Part shown: piece after piece, positions 40,119 to 50,153 of the stretch
Position numbering within the stretch: the stretch's first letter is position 1
Layout: each line of letters opens with the position of its first letter
DNA from: JBBRRP01 sp038246305
GTDB lineage: Bacteria > Myxococcota_A > Polyangia > Polyangiales > Polyangiaceae
DNA length: 64,000 nucleotides
Reading direction: 5' to 3'
Assembly: GCA_038246305.1 (NCBI GenBank)
Contig: JBBRRP010000004.1
Span: forward strand, 1-64,000
Notes under the pieces: generated by a model
What the model saw: only the letters and a program-made list of their open reading frames with translations
Databases searched by the model: none
What the model was told of the DNA's origin: nothing
Position numbers and translations under genes: made by a program

Positions 40119-42323
40119 CTAAAAGTCCGCGGAAAGCGCCTGTAGCTTCGAGCTGGCAACGGCGAACGTGGCATCCGTGCCAGCGCGCCTCAGGTAGTAA
40201 ATGCTCATGTTCCGTAAGCTGTCTCCGGCGCCGATCTGACACTCTATTTTCGCTTCCCGGGGATCTCGCGGAGTGGCCTCCACCGTCAGCCATGGGTGCG
40301 CGAGCCCCTCCAACCCGAGGGCAAGCCCAGGGTGTAACGCCGCCTCCGCGCGCAGGTTGCTCAGCGCTTCGACCACTTCTTCGGCCCTCTGCGACACGTC
40401 GTGGCCGAACTCATCGGTTGCGCCCCAAGTGCCTCCGCGCCAATTGAGCGTGAGCTTGTGGCTGCTGCGGCGGATCACGATGCTGGAGGTCCAGTCCGGT
40501 GAGATTTGGCAGAGTCCACGGTCGAAAGCCCAGGCTGTCAGTGTTTCGAAGCTCGACGTCGGTAACACGAACACCCCTTCAAGTGTGTCGACGCTGGCGT
40601 AGTAGCCACCCGGTGCGCGCGCCCCGACGCGCAATGTGATGTTACTCGGCAACGTTGGTTTCGCGTTATCCGCATCCGTTTTGCTGAGAGATACCTGGAG
40701 AGTCCAGGCTGCCTGCCCTGAAAGGCCGTGATGCGGGGCGGCGGCATCTGCCACCCAACGCTCGGCGTCGAGCGACGACAGTGTCCCGACGATCGCATCT
40801 ATGACCGAGGCGTCGTGTTGGACGCCTTTCGGCGATAATAGCTCGAAAATTCCGAGAGTTCGTTGTTGCTCGAAGGCTTGATCGAATCCTGGGCCCTTCA
40901 CGCTGACGCGGGCAATGCGTGCGCGCGGGATGTCCAACACCTGGAGTGGTTTAAGCAGCGTGGCATCCGGGCGGAGTACGGCCGTTTCGGGTTCGGAGAG
41001 TGCGAAGACTGCTCCATCACTGCCACGTTCCAGCAGGCACTTTCCCTCAGCATCGGGAGCGCCCAAGCGTGCCGATTCGGTAAAATGAGGTGAATCAGAG
41101 AATGACTGGGATTCAAGCTCGATCAGTGTGATCGGAGCTAGGAGCGGCGCGGGCGCTGGCAGCAGCTCCCCGCGCACAGCCAGCAGCGCCTCCAAACGCT
41201 GGTTGCCCACTTCGAGTGCGACCGGGCTTTTTGCAGGCTCCTTCAGCACGAAAGCTTTATCGGCGCGTTCCAACACCAACGCTTGAGCTCCCGATACTAT
41301 CCTGAGCTTTTCGATTTCATCCGAGCGCAACCAGAACACCGCGTTTCCGCGCAGCTCTTCCGGAGTCAGGCGTAAGCGTTCCAACAAGGCGGGCTTGACA
41401 CAGAGTGCGAGTGGGTCTGGCTCGGATCTCACGGCTAACGAGAGATTTTTGTCGGTTGGGCATTCTCCGCCGAAGCTGAGAACGGCTTTGGGATTTGAGC
41501 GGTCTTTTGGGAGCAGGGTGAACGCAAAACGTGTTTTGTCAGCCGCTTGCAAGGCTTGCGCAACCTTCAAGTCAGTGAGCACCGCGTCGTCCATATCGGC
41601 GAGTGCTTCAAAGAGCGATTGAACGCGTTGGCGTGGGGCGACGCTGCGACGCCCTGTTGTTACGAACCAGATGCCTTGCTCGGTCCTCTCTAGGCTGAAG
41701 GTGGTCGTCGGCGTTTGGCCTTCCAGCCCACGCACTTCCTGTGAGCCGTAGGGCAAGAATTGAATGTGGCGGAGCGTGTTGAGATCGAATTGCCAGTCGG
41801 CTGTGATTTCCTTCCCGACTACGTAGATGTTCCCCTCTGTTGAATCGGCAGAGCTGACCTCGACATAGGTTGACGCTTCCGTACCTCCCACGTCCCTGCC
41901 CAACCGCAGTGTCGAAGCTCGCTGGTTTTGTGTGAAATCCAGCTCGAAGCGCGGTGATGTTAGCCCCCAGCGGGTGCGATCCGCCGGCGTGGACTCGAGC
42001 TTTCTCTGGAAAGTCGCAAGCTCTAAGTTGCGCAACAGCTTCTCAACTAGTGCCGCGTCGGCGTCTCCCTGAACGGGAGCCGTGATTTGCCAACTGTCGC
42101 CATCAGGCGAACGATCCCGTTTGAGCACGAAGCGCTGTGCCGCTCGCCGCAAACTGATCTCGGTGATGTCAGCTGGGTGAATGTTTGGCAAAATATGATG
42201 GGCCCGGAGTTGCTGCTCATCACTCGTGGCCGTCAGCGTGGTTGTCACCACGAACAGAAGTGATACGAGCGCCATGCCAAGTGCCGAAAACGTGATCCAC
42301 AGGCGGCGTGCTCGTTCAATCAT
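40119..42323 (-). CDS. DUF4340 protein associated with a Gld-type ABC transporter
   Basis: The 734-residue protein has one N-terminal membrane helix (about 9-30) and a large periplasmic portion made of repeated DUF4340-like modules (for example ITEISLRRAAQRFVLKRD and SWQITAPVQGDADAALVEKLLRNL, echoed later in KLRIVSGAQALVLERADKAFVLKEP). DUF4340 proteins occur almost always next to GldG-type ABC systems; their biochemical role is unknown. It is the last gene of the gldA-gldF-gldG run and overlaps gldG by 8 bases. It converges with the small gene at 39670. Confidence 0.85.
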   Translation of the reverse strand: MIERARRLWITFSALGMALVSLLFVVTTTLTATSDEQQLRAHHILPNIHPADITEISLRRAAQRFVLKRDRSPDGDSWQITAPVQGDADAALVEKLLRNLELATFQRKLESTPADRTRWGLTSPRFELDFTQNQRASTLRLGRDVGGTEASTYVEVSSADSTEGNIYVVGKEITADWQFDLNTLRHIQFLPYGSQEVRGLEGQTPTTTFSLERTEQGIWFVTTGRRSVAPRQRVQSLFEALADMDDAVLTDLKVAQALQAADKTRFAFTLLPKDRSNPKAVLSFGGECPTDKNLSLAVRSEPDPLALCVKPALLERLRLTPEELRGNAVFWLRSDEIEKLRIVSGAQALVLERADKAFVLKEPAKSPVALEVGNQRLEALLAVRGELLPAPAPLLAPITLIELESQSFSDSPHFTESARLGAPDAEGKCLLERGSDGAVFALSEPETAVLRPDATLLKPLQVLDIPRARIARVSVKGPGFDQAFEQQRTLGIFELLSPKGVQHDASVIDAIVGTLSSLDAERWVADAAAPHHGLSGQAAWTLQVSLSKTDADNAKPTLPSNITLRVGARAPGGYYASVDTLEGVFVLPTSSFETLTAWAFDRGLCQISPDWTSSIVIRRSSHKLTLNWRGGTWGATDEFGHDVSQRAEEVVEALSNLRAEAALHPGLALGLEGLAHPWLTVEATPRDPREAKIECQIGAGDSLRNMSIYYLRRAGTDATFAVASSKLQALSADF

Positions 42324-43881
42324 GCTGAGCCGAGCCTTCCTTGCGCGAGCGCTCTTCGCCCCTTTTGCGGCGCAAGAGAACCCAAGCCCCCATAGCGACC
42401 GCGGAGAGCGGCATGTAGATCAAAACGTAGCGAAAAAGCTCTGCGAGCGAGGCTTCGGACAAGGCCAGGCCAGCAGGATGAGTGGGCTTTTCTGGCACAT
42501 TGACCAACAAGGGGCGAGCCAACAGCCATGAGCTGGCGCTTTCGACGAACAGCTTATCGCCCATCCAAGTTGGATCTTGAAACGTCCGAGACCACGCTAG
42601 ATTACCCGCTCCCACAAGCACGATGCGACTTGCCTTGTCGGCGTGCGGAGTCTTGCCTTCAAAGGCGAAGGCCAAGGTGAGTGGGCCTCGGCGTTCAGCG
42701 TCGCTCAGCGTGGGTTGTCGCTCGGCGTCGGCGAAAATCCCAGGCTTATTAATACTAAATGCGGAGCCTGAAGTCTCCAGAAGTGGTGTCAGCGTTGCGG
42801 GATCGGCCGTTCCGATGCGCGAGAAAGACTGCGCTGAGCTGACGAGCAGTCGGTACTGCACTTTGCTCCCTGGGCGCGCCAGCGCTTGCGTCACAGCGTG
42901 GGGCTTTGAGTCAACAAAGAAGGTTTCCCCGATCCCAGAAGGCAGGCGTAGCTCGGGATTACCTTCAATGATGACATCGCGTCCAGCCTGAAGCCCGAGT
43001 TCGCTCAACCACGGCTCAATCCCCGTCGGCGCAACTCCAGAATTTGCCAAATTGGGCGGTAAAAATGCGAAAATTCTGCCCCCCGCCTGGGTATAGGCGA
43101 TGAGGCTAGCCGTAGCTCCGGCTGACCAACTGCGCTCAGGAGCCGCGATGACCACAGCATCACACTCTTTGAATGGTTCGGTTCGGAGTGGGGGACTGAG
43201 GTCGACCGGAGTTACTCCGTAGTTGTTCTTGGTGAGCTCGGCCACCCAAGCGCTCAAGCCCTGTGGGCCGGCGTTCTCTTGGGACAGTTCTTGATGTCCA
43301 GTGGTGAGGCAGATGCGCGAGGGTTTGGCGGCTTGTAAGTTGCGGAGGCCTTCGGTGAGCGCCTGCTCCAGCTTGGGCTGGTTGTTGCCTGTGTCTTCGT
43401 CGTAACGCACGATGTTGTCGAGCGTGATGAACCACCGCTTTTGGCCTTGAGCCAAGACAATGACCGCGTCGGTCACCACACGACCCTCTTCCGTCTTGCC
43501 GGCGACGATGCCGTACTTCGCGCGGAGCGCGGCGAAGGTGGCGGGATCGCGATCCGGATCGACAAAGTGAGGCCGAAGGAGCGTTGTTTTGGCGCCGTAC
43601 GCCGCCAGGAGCTGCCGCACGTTGCTGCTCAACGGATCAGATTGAGCGAGAAAAATGGCGACCTCCACGGGCTCGCGGAGCGAGCTCAGCGTTTCATGCG
43701 TGGCGGACGAGAGCGTGTAGAGCTGAGCGCTCGTGAAATCCCAACGCGTATAGAAGCGATGCACCAAGATGTTGACGCACACTGTCGTGACGGCCATGGC
43801 GGCGACCGCCACGACCGACAATAGCCCAAGAGAGCGTGTAGAGTTCCTCAAGCGCTGTTGAAAATTTAGCTCCAGCGCCAT
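42316..43881 (-). CDS. gldG: GldG-like ABC auxiliary protein
   Basis: The 521-residue protein has an N-terminal helix (about 17-39), a large ABC_transp_aux domain with VEVAIFLAQSDPLSSNVRQLLAAY and ICLTTGHQE, and a C-terminal membrane helix (about 480-500) followed by a basic tail. In Flavobacterium GldG is part of the gliding-associated ABC complex; in other phyla the role is unsettled. I use the ATG at 43881 because it fits the family start and overlaps gldF by 16 bases; the frame is open upstream but only as the shadow of gldF. The symbol rests on family and order, not on a shown gliding role. Confidence 0.82.
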   Translation of the reverse strand: MALELNFQQRLRNSTRSLGLLSVVAVAAMAVTTVCVNILVHRFYTRWDFTSAQLYTLSSATHETLSSLREPVEVAIFLAQSDPLSSNVRQLLAAYGAKTTLLRPHFVDPDRDPATFAALRAKYGIVAGKTEEGRVVTDAVIVLAQGQKRWFITLDNIVRYDEDTGNNQPKLEQALTEGLRNLQAAKPSRICLTTGHQELSQENAGPQGLSAWVAELTKNNYGVTPVDLSPPLRTEPFKECDAVVIAAPERSWSAGATASLIAYTQAGGRIFAFLPPNLANSGVAPTGIEPWLSELGLQAGRDVIIEGNPELRLPSGIGETFFVDSKPHAVTQALARPGSKVQYRLLVSSAQSFSRIGTADPATLTPLLETSGSAFSINKPGIFADAERQPTLSDAERRGPLTLAFAFEGKTPHADKASRIVLVGAGNLAWSRTFQDPTWMGDKLFVESASSWLLARPLLVNVPEKPTHPAGLALSEASLAELFRYVLIYMPLSAVAMGAWVLLRRKRGEERSRKEGSAQHD

Positions 43882-44615
43882 GAATCCACCACCTCCGTTG
43901 TCACGAAGAGTGCCAAAACAACCAAGCTTAGATCGAAGACAATGCGCCGCAGATCGACGATCCCTTTGCTGAATTCCTCCATGTGGCTCAGCATCGAAAC
44001 GTGCGAACAAAGAGCGTGCAAGGGGCCTGGCTCGAAGATGTACTCACCGACACCCAACACAAAAATACCAAACTGCACCAGCACGCTCAGCATGAGTGCT
44101 GCAAGCTGGCTCTTGGTGAGCGCGCTCATCAACGTCCCGATTGCCAGATAAGCCGCGCCTAAGAGAGAAAGCCCGAGGTAGCTGCTGGCGACGACCCGTG
44201 GATCGACGACGCCGGTTCCACGAAGAATTACGGGATAAAGCAGCGTGGGGCTCCACATGAGCAGATACGTGGTGAAGGTCGCGAGGTACTTGCCGAGCAC
44301 AATTGCGGAAGCTCGAACCGGTGCGGTGAGTAGCGGTTCAATGGTGCCACTCCGTTGTTCTTCAGCAAAGGAGCGCATGCTGAGCGCGGGACACATGAGG
44401 AGAAGGGTCATGAGCAAGAAGATCGAGCCCTGCCCAAAATACGATTCGATGGGCCCGTTGTCGAAGCTGAGTTCGGTGGCGCCCGAGAAGTGCGAAACGA
44501 TCGAATAGAAGACTCCGCCCTGGAGCAGCAGAAACGTGGTGAGCAGGATCCAGGCGACCGGTGTCACCCAGAGCGACCACAGCTCGCGCCGATAGATCGC
44601 CCAAAAACCCGTCAT
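43866..44615 (-). CDS. gldF: ABC-2 type permease, GldF-like
   Basis: This 249-residue six-helix permease is of the ABC-2 class. FWAIYRRELWSLWVTPVAWI at the N-terminus and MCPALSMRSFAEEQRSGTIEPLLTAPV in the middle are typical GldF features. It forms the membrane part of the transporter with the adjacent ATPase. It overlaps the ATPase gene by 4 bases (ATGA) and gldG by 16. What it moves is not known. Confidence 0.88.
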   Translation of the reverse strand: MTGFWAIYRRELWSLWVTPVAWILLTTFLLLQGGVFYSIVSHFSGATELSFDNGPIESYFGQGSIFLLMTLLLMCPALSMRSFAEEQRSGTIEPLLTAPVRASAIVLGKYLATFTTYLLMWSPTLLYPVILRGTGVVDPRVVASSYLGLSLLGAAYLAIGTLMSALTKSQLAALMLSVLVQFGIFVLGVGEYIFEPGPLHALCSHVSMLSHMEEFSKGIVDLRRIVFDLSLVVLALFVTTEVVDSWRWS

Positions 44616-45622
44616 GAGCGAGGCTCCTTGCGTTGAATTTCGGGGGCATCGGTGAGCGGTGTGGGTTGAAGTTCGGTGAGGGCCGAGAAGACTTCTTCCA
44701 GCTTCGCACGCGCCGTTTCCACGCGTCGCACGCCGACCTGGTGCTCGACCAAGTGAGCTACAGCCTTTTCCAGTTGAAGCTCAACATCGCTGATGTCATG
44801 TGCCCACTCGGTCTCTAGAGTGAGAATCTGTGAGTGTGAGGCGTCTGCCTGCGAGATGGTCTTGGCTCCTAGGCTTTCGAGCAAGCTTTTAGCCACGCCC
44901 GTGGCATCGCGCAGCTCCCAGCACACGCGTCGCGCCTGGCGGCGCTGAAGGAGCTCTCCAATCGGCCCGTCCGCTACCAATTGGCCCTGATGCAGCACCA
45001 GAGCGCGTTCACAGATCGCCTCCACTTCAGGCAGGATATGCGTTGAGAGCAGCACGGTGTGCTCGCGCGCCAAACCGTGGATCAGTTCGCGCACTTCTCG
45101 GATTTGATTCGGATCCAGGCCCGCTGTCGGTTCATCCAAGATCAACAGCGGTGGATTGGATACTAACGCATCGGCCAGCCCAACGCGTTGTCGATAGCCT
45201 TTCGAAAGATGCCCAATCACGGTGTTACGCATCTCTGCGACGCGCGAAAGATCCATCGCACGCTTGACAGCAAGCTTCCGTTCAGAGCGTGGGACGAGCT
45301 TCAATGCGGCACGAAAAGAGAGGTATTCGGCCACGCGCATTTCAGGGTAAAGGGGAGCGGCCTCCGGCATATAGCCGATGGCCCGGCGCGCGCGCATGGG
45401 CTCTTCAGATAGTTCGTGGCCGAGAACCCGGACCGTCCCTCGGCTAGGCCCCAAGAAGCCTGCCAGCATGCGCAGCGTGGTCGTCTTCCCAGCGCCATTC
45501 GGACCCAAGAACGCTACCACCTGGCCCGCGCTCACTGAGAACGAGAGGTCGCGCACCGCGCTCAGCGCGCCATACTCTTTGCTCAAGTTCAAAGCCTCGA
45601 TCATGGGACCGGGCAGAGGCAT
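44612..45622 (-). CDS. gldA: ABC transporter ATPase, GldA-like
   Basis: The 336-residue ATPase has Walker A GPNGAGKT, the signature LSKGYRQRVGLADAL (LSKGY in place of LSGGQ, normal for ABC-2 drug/gliding types), Walker B LLILDEPTAGLDP and the H-loop STHILPE. A C-terminal domain of about 100 residues follows. It is the first gene of the four-gene run with gldF, gldG and DUF4340. The ATG at 45622 is used; an internal ATG six codons later (45604) is also reasonable. Confidence 0.9.
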   Translation of the reverse strand: MPLPGPMIEALNLSKEYGALSAVRDLSFSVSAGQVVAFLGPNGAGKTTTLRMLAGFLGPSRGTVRVLGHELSEEPMRARRAIGYMPEAAPLYPEMRVAEYLSFRAALKLVPRSERKLAVKRAMDLSRVAEMRNTVIGHLSKGYRQRVGLADALVSNPPLLILDEPTAGLDPNQIREVRELIHGLAREHTVLLSTHILPEVEAICERALVLHQGQLVADGPIGELLQRRQARRVCWELRDATGVAKSLLESLGAKTISQADASHSQILTLETEWAHDISDVELQLEKAVAHLVEHQVGVRRVETARAKLEEVFSALTELQPTPLTDAPEIQRKEPRS

Positions 45623-45721
45623 AGCATGCGTCAGAAGAAAGCTAGAACGCTCGAAATTGTGCCCAAGTTTGAGTGGGATCGCTGGGCGACGGGAACGATG
45701 CTCGCCAATCGAGCACGGGCG

Positions 45722-46507
45722 TCAACGTTCGAACAATAGCCCCGTGTAGTGACGCAGTGTGTATTCCGGATGTAGCGGTAACTCACAGGTGTGGTCGGCA
45801 TTCTCCCAGCGATCCCGGACGCGGTAGCCGCAGGCCAGCAACGGAGCCTTGAACTGTTCCTCATTGAAGAGAATGTAGGGGCAGTAAGCCGTGCCGATGT
45901 TCTGAAGCGTCACGAAAGTCTCTCGCTGTGTGAGCGGTGTCTTGTTCACCAAGACCGATTGGGGCTTGTCGGACAGGGAATCCAGCATCTCTCCGAGCGT
46001 TGGCGACTCAAGATACTGCAGAGAACCGGCAGCAAGAAAAATGTCCGCACCGCTCGCATCACTCACCTTGCCAGTGAAGTTAAGATTATCCGGAGCACCC
46101 CGCCGTTTCGCCAGTGCGCGGCCAGCATCTATAACGGCGGGCACGTCATACACCGTCCAGCTAACATCCTTGGGAAAATCAAAGTATTTTTGGTACGCAT
46201 AGTACGCGACGCCGATATGACCGCCAAAGTCGTAAATACGCCGCGCGCCCTCGCCAAAAAGCCGGCTTAACCAGAACATCACCGGATAGTCACTCGGAAC
46301 CAGACGGTCGAGCCGCTCCTCGTACATCTGGGCGGGCCCGGCATTGTCGTAACCGAGCGGCTTGGTATCTGGCGCGGCCTGACTCGCTGCGGCAAAAGAG
46401 GGATAGACGCCGTGACAACTTCCCGCCCAATCGCCGCGAAAGCCTTTCTCGACTCGGTGCGCATAAAGCCGTCGAATCCCAGGGATCTTGACCAAACGCT
46501 CAAACAT
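45722..46507 (-). CDS. Putative methyltransferase, TIGR04325 family
   Basis: This 261-residue protein resembles the TIGR04325 family of putative AdoMet methyltransferases, often found in polysaccharide biosynthesis loci. Visible features are YDFGGHIGVAYYAY (AdoMet-binding glycine motif, near residues 91-104), DVSWTVYDVPAVIDAGR, LAAGSLQYL and LVNKTPLTQRETFVTLQNIG. No sugar-nucleotide genes are adjacent, so the substrate is unknown. It lies 78 bases downstream of glgP on the same strand and could be read with it. Confidence 0.78.
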   Translation of the reverse strand: MFERLVKIPGIRRLYAHRVEKGFRGDWAGSCHGVYPSFAAASQAAPDTKPLGYDNAGPAQMYEERLDRLVPSDYPVMFWLSRLFGEGARRIYDFGGHIGVAYYAYQKYFDFPKDVSWTVYDVPAVIDAGRALAKRRGAPDNLNFTGKVSDASGADIFLAAGSLQYLESPTLGEMLDSLSDKPQSVLVNKTPLTQRETFVTLQNIGTAYCPYILFNEEQFKAPLLACGYRVRDRWENADHTCELPLHPEYTLRHYTGLLFER

Positions 46508-46585
46508 GAGGGCTCAGGCATACCATTCCCGCTCGCGCTTGGCACTCGGTCAAGCGTTCGAAGTTCGACGCTGTTCTAAACGGCG

Positions 46586-49084
46586 CTACCCAGCCGCCAG
46601 AACGTGGGAGCGACGCTGCATTCCTTCGCCTTCCACCTGCCAGATTTCCCGCGCATACGCGTCGATCACGCGGTCGCTCGAGAAGATGCCCATGTTGGCG
46701 GTGTTCAATATGGATTGGCGGAGCCAGTGCTTTTCGTCGCGGTAGGCTTCGCCGACACTGTGTTGGCAGATGCGGTAGCTGCGAAAATCGGCGCACACGA
46801 AGTACGGGTCGTGATAGCGCAAGCCGTCGATCAAGGGCTTGAATTTGTCGCGATCGCCGTGGGAAAAAGTACCCCGTTCAATGCTGTCGAGCACCGCGTT
46901 GAGTTCTGGATCGGCTTCCCAGATCGCCTGGGGGCGATAACCCTCCGCGCGTCGGTGGTCGACTTCATCTGACGTGAGGCCGAAGACAAAAATGTTTTCG
47001 CGACCCACAGCCTCCAGGATTTCAACGTTCGCGCCGTCGAGCGTTCCGATCGTGAGCGCGCCGTTGAGTGCGAACTTCATGTTGCTCGTGCCGGAGGCTT
47101 CAGTGCCAGCCAACGAGATCTGCTCGGACACCTCTGCGGCGACCACCAGCTTTTCAGCGAGGGAAACGTTATAGTCGGGCACAAAGACGACGCGAAGCCG
47201 GGCACTCACTTCAGGATCGACCTCCAGCACCCGGGCGACGCCAGTGATGAGCTCGATGATCGACTTTGCGGCTACGTATCCTGGGGCTGCCTTGCCTCCG
47301 AACAGGAACGTGCGTGCGGGGCCAGTTGGCTTGCCGTTTAGAATGTCGTGATAGTGTGCGATGATTTGCAAAATATTGAGGAGCTGCCGTTTGTACTCAT
47401 GCAGGCGTTTGACCTGCACGTCGTACACAGACGCTGGATCCAGAGCGAAGCCGAAAGTTTCGCGGAGGTGCGCACTCAGGAGCCGCTTGTTTTTGCGTTT
47501 CACCCGTTGCCAAGCTTGACGAAATTCCGCGTTCTCCGCCAAGGGTGAGAGCCTGTGCAGCTCCTCAAGGCGGGTGACCCAGGCGTCGCCGATGTGCGAG
47601 GTGATCAGCCGGGAAAGTCCAGGATTGGCGGCGAGCAGCCAGCGGCGTGGCGTGATGCCATTCGTCTTATTGTTGAATTTTTGGGGAGTCCATTCGGCAA
47701 AGTCACGAAACAGACGCTGCTTAATAATGTTGGTGTGGAGCTTGGAGACGCCATTCACCGAGCGGCTGCCCACGACGGCCAAGTGAGCCATGCGTACGCG
47801 CCGGCTGCCATTCTCATCGATCAATGACATGCGGCGGAGCCGGTCAGTGTCGCCCGGATATGCCCTTCGGATGTCTTCCAAAAAGCGCCGATTGATCTCA
47901 TAGATAAGTTGCAGGTGTCGTGGCAGCAAACGCTCCATCAGGTTCACCTCCCAATGCTCGAGCGCTTCCGGCATCACGGTGTGGTTGGTGTAGGCGAAGG
48001 CTTGCGTCACTGAACTCCATGCGGTTTCCCAAGGCTGGTGGTGTTCATCGAGCAGGATGCGCAAGAGTTCCGCGATAGCGATCACGGGATGGGTGTCATT
48101 GAGCTGAAAAATGGCCTTTTCATGAAGGTTTTCGAGGGACGGGAACGTTGCAAGATGGCGAGCGATCACGTCTTGCAACGTCGCACAGACAAAGAAATAT
48201 TCTTGCTTGAAGCGAAGCTCACGCCCTTGGTCCACCATGTCGTTCGGGTAAAGAACGCGCGAGATGTTCTCGGTGGCATTCTTATCATAGAGCGATTGCA
48301 GGTAATCGCCGCGATTGAAATCTGAGAAGCTGAATTCACGAGCGGCCTTGGCGGACCACAGGCGTAGAGTGTTGACTATCCCGTTCCGGTAACCCGGGAT
48401 CAAAATGTCATGTGCCATCGCCATGACCACATCCGCAGCTTCCCAGTGGAAATGGTCCTTGCCGTCGCTCGATGTGGTTCGATGCACTCGACCCCCAAAG
48501 CGCACGGGAAAAATGCGCGCAGGCTTCTCAACTTCCCAGGGATTGCCATAGCGTAGCCAGTTATCGGCACGTTCCAGTTGCGCGCCATTGATAATTTCTT
48601 GCCTAAAAATGCCATATTCGTAGCGGATCCCATAGCCGACGGCTGGCAGACCAGCGGTGGCCATCGAATCTAAGAAGCAGGCGGCGAGGCGCCCGAGGCC
48701 TCCGTTGCCGAGCCCTGCGTCTTGCTCTTCGGCCAACAGATCCTGAATGTCGTAGCCGAGTTCGGCCAGTGCTTCCCGAGCCGGTTCATACAGCCCAAGA
48801 TTCAAGAGATTCGTTTCAAGCAAACGCCCGAGCAAAAACTCGAGCGATAGGTAATAAACGCGGCGCGCTGTTGGAGCGTGCGCTGAGTGTTCCGTCTTAT
48901 TCCAGCGATCGACCATGCGATCCCGGACCGTGCGGGCTATTGCCCAGTAAAAATCGAGTGGGGTGGCGCTCGACTCATCGGCCACCCGCGTATACTCGAT
49001 GTGGCTGGCGATGGAACGCTTGATCGAATCCTTGTCTAGGCCAAGATCAGATGACGTGAGATAGCTTTCTTCGGCCTTCTGCAT
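46586..49084 (-). CDS. glgP: Glycogen/maltodextrin phosphorylase
   Basis: The enzyme releases glucose-1-phosphate from glycogen or maltodextrins. The protein of about 832 residues matches the family. It has YYLSLEFLLGRLL and GLGNGGLGRLAACFLDS at the N-terminus, VKRLHEYKRQLLN in the middle, and the PLP site EASGTSNMKFALNGAL near the C-terminus. I use the ATG at 49084; an in-frame TTG at 49120 would add 12 residues, and neither has a strong ribosome binding site. It follows the dehydrogenase gene (stop at 49158) on the same strand. Confidence 0.95.
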   Translation of the reverse strand: MQKAEESYLTSSDLGLDKDSIKRSIASHIEYTRVADESSATPLDFYWAIARTVRDRMVDRWNKTEHSAHAPTARRVYYLSLEFLLGRLLETNLLNLGLYEPAREALAELGYDIQDLLAEEQDAGLGNGGLGRLAACFLDSMATAGLPAVGYGIRYEYGIFRQEIINGAQLERADNWLRYGNPWEVEKPARIFPVRFGGRVHRTTSSDGKDHFHWEAADVVMAMAHDILIPGYRNGIVNTLRLWSAKAAREFSFSDFNRGDYLQSLYDKNATENISRVLYPNDMVDQGRELRFKQEYFFVCATLQDVIARHLATFPSLENLHEKAIFQLNDTHPVIAIAELLRILLDEHHQPWETAWSSVTQAFAYTNHTVMPEALEHWEVNLMERLLPRHLQLIYEINRRFLEDIRRAYPGDTDRLRRMSLIDENGSRRVRMAHLAVVGSRSVNGVSKLHTNIIKQRLFRDFAEWTPQKFNNKTNGITPRRWLLAANPGLSRLITSHIGDAWVTRLEELHRLSPLAENAEFRQAWQRVKRKNKRLLSAHLRETFGFALDPASVYDVQVKRLHEYKRQLLNILQIIAHYHDILNGKPTGPARTFLFGGKAAPGYVAAKSIIELITGVARVLEVDPEVSARLRVVFVPDYNVSLAEKLVVAAEVSEQISLAGTEASGTSNMKFALNGALTIGTLDGANVEILEAVGRENIFVFGLTSDEVDHRRAEGYRPQAIWEADPELNAVLDSIERGTFSHGDRDKFKPLIDGLRYHDPYFVCADFRSYRICQHSVGEAYRDEKHWLRQSILNTANMGIFSSDRVIDAYAREIWQVEGEGMQRRSHVLAAG

Positions 49085-49157
49085 ACGGCCAAAGTACACC
49101 GAGTTCGAGCTGTTGCCCAATTGCAGACTCGCGTGAACCGCGCGCTTGCGACCCAGG

Positions 49158-50129
49158 CTACAAATTCACGGCGTTGCGCGGAGCGCCCGCTAAAAATGCG
49201 CGAACATTCTCACCGGTCGCTTGCATCAAGCGTTGCCGAGCCTCGAACGATGCCCAAGCAATGTGGGGTGTGATGACACAGTTTGGAGCCGATAATAGCG
49301 GATTGGCAGTGCTCGGCGGCTCCGTGGAGAGAACATCCAAGCCTGCACCACACAGCGCTCCGTGCTGCAAGGCCAACGCGAGCGCGCCTTCATCGATCAG
49401 GGGGCCTCGCGAGGTGTTGAGGAGCAACGCGGTCGGCTTCATGAGCGCCAGCCTATCGCCGTTGATCAGCTGTTCGGTCTCGCGGGTGAGTGGGCAATGC
49501 AGACTGACCACATCGGCGGCGCTGAGCAGCTCTTCCAGTGGTTTGAATTCGAAGTGCGCATACGGTGGAGGGGCCGCTGAACGCGACGGCGTGGCCCAAA
49601 CGCGCATGCCGAGCGCGTGCGCAAGCTCAGCAAAACGGCGACCAATCGTGCCGAAGCCAACGATTCCGCACAGCTTTCCCGAAAGCTCCAAGAGCGGAGC
49701 CCTCTGGAACGAGAAATCTAGCGAACGCACCCAATCCCCCTGCTGAACGGCGGCCGCATGCATGCCGACACGACTGGCTAGCTCGAGCAACAGTGCCAAG
49801 GTGACTTGCGCGACGCTTTCGGTGGCGTAGCTCGGCACATTGCAGACCGGGATCTGTCTTTCTTTAGCGCAGGCAACGTCCACAATATTGAAACCTGTGG
49901 CCAATACACACACGCCCTTCAATTCTGGAAGCTGTTCGAGCGTGGCGCGTGTGAGCGGAGTCTTATTCGTGAGAACAAGATCGTGATGGAGCGCCCGGGC
50001 CACAATTTCCGACGCAGGCGTTCGGTCGTGAACGGTCAGCTCCCCAAGCTCGGCGAGCGCGCCCCAGGAAAGATCGCCTGGATTGAGGGTGAACCCATCC
50101 AGAACGACGATTCGAGCCTTTGGCTTCAC
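49158..50129 (-). CDS. D-2-hydroxyacid dehydrogenase (glycerate/hydroxypyruvate type)
   Basis: This 323-residue NAD(P)-dependent dehydrogenase interconverts 2-hydroxy and 2-keto acids. It has the nucleotide site GIVGFGTIGRR, the catalytic arginine in NTSRGPLIDEGAL, the glutamate in LDVLSTEPP and the histidine in ITPHIAWAS. The N-terminal half (LTNKTPLTRATLEQLPELK, ATGFNIVDV) resembles hydroxypyruvate reductase / glycerate dehydrogenase, but substrate cannot be fixed by eye. GTG start with GAGGA 8 bases upstream. It lies 24 bases after secA on the same strand. Confidence 0.9.
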   Translation of the reverse strand: MKPKARIVVLDGFTLNPGDLSWGALAELGELTVHDRTPASEIVARALHHDLVLTNKTPLTRATLEQLPELKGVCVLATGFNIVDVACAKERQIPVCNVPSYATESVAQVTLALLLELASRVGMHAAAVQQGDWVRSLDFSFQRAPLLELSGKLCGIVGFGTIGRRFAELAHALGMRVWATPSRSAAPPPYAHFEFKPLEELLSAADVVSLHCPLTRETEQLINGDRLALMKPTALLLNTSRGPLIDEGALALALQHGALCGAGLDVLSTEPPSTANPLLSAPNCVITPHIAWASFEARQRLMQATGENVRAFLAGAPRNAVNL

Positions 50130-50153
50130 CGGTGCAATCCTCGCTCGGGTTGC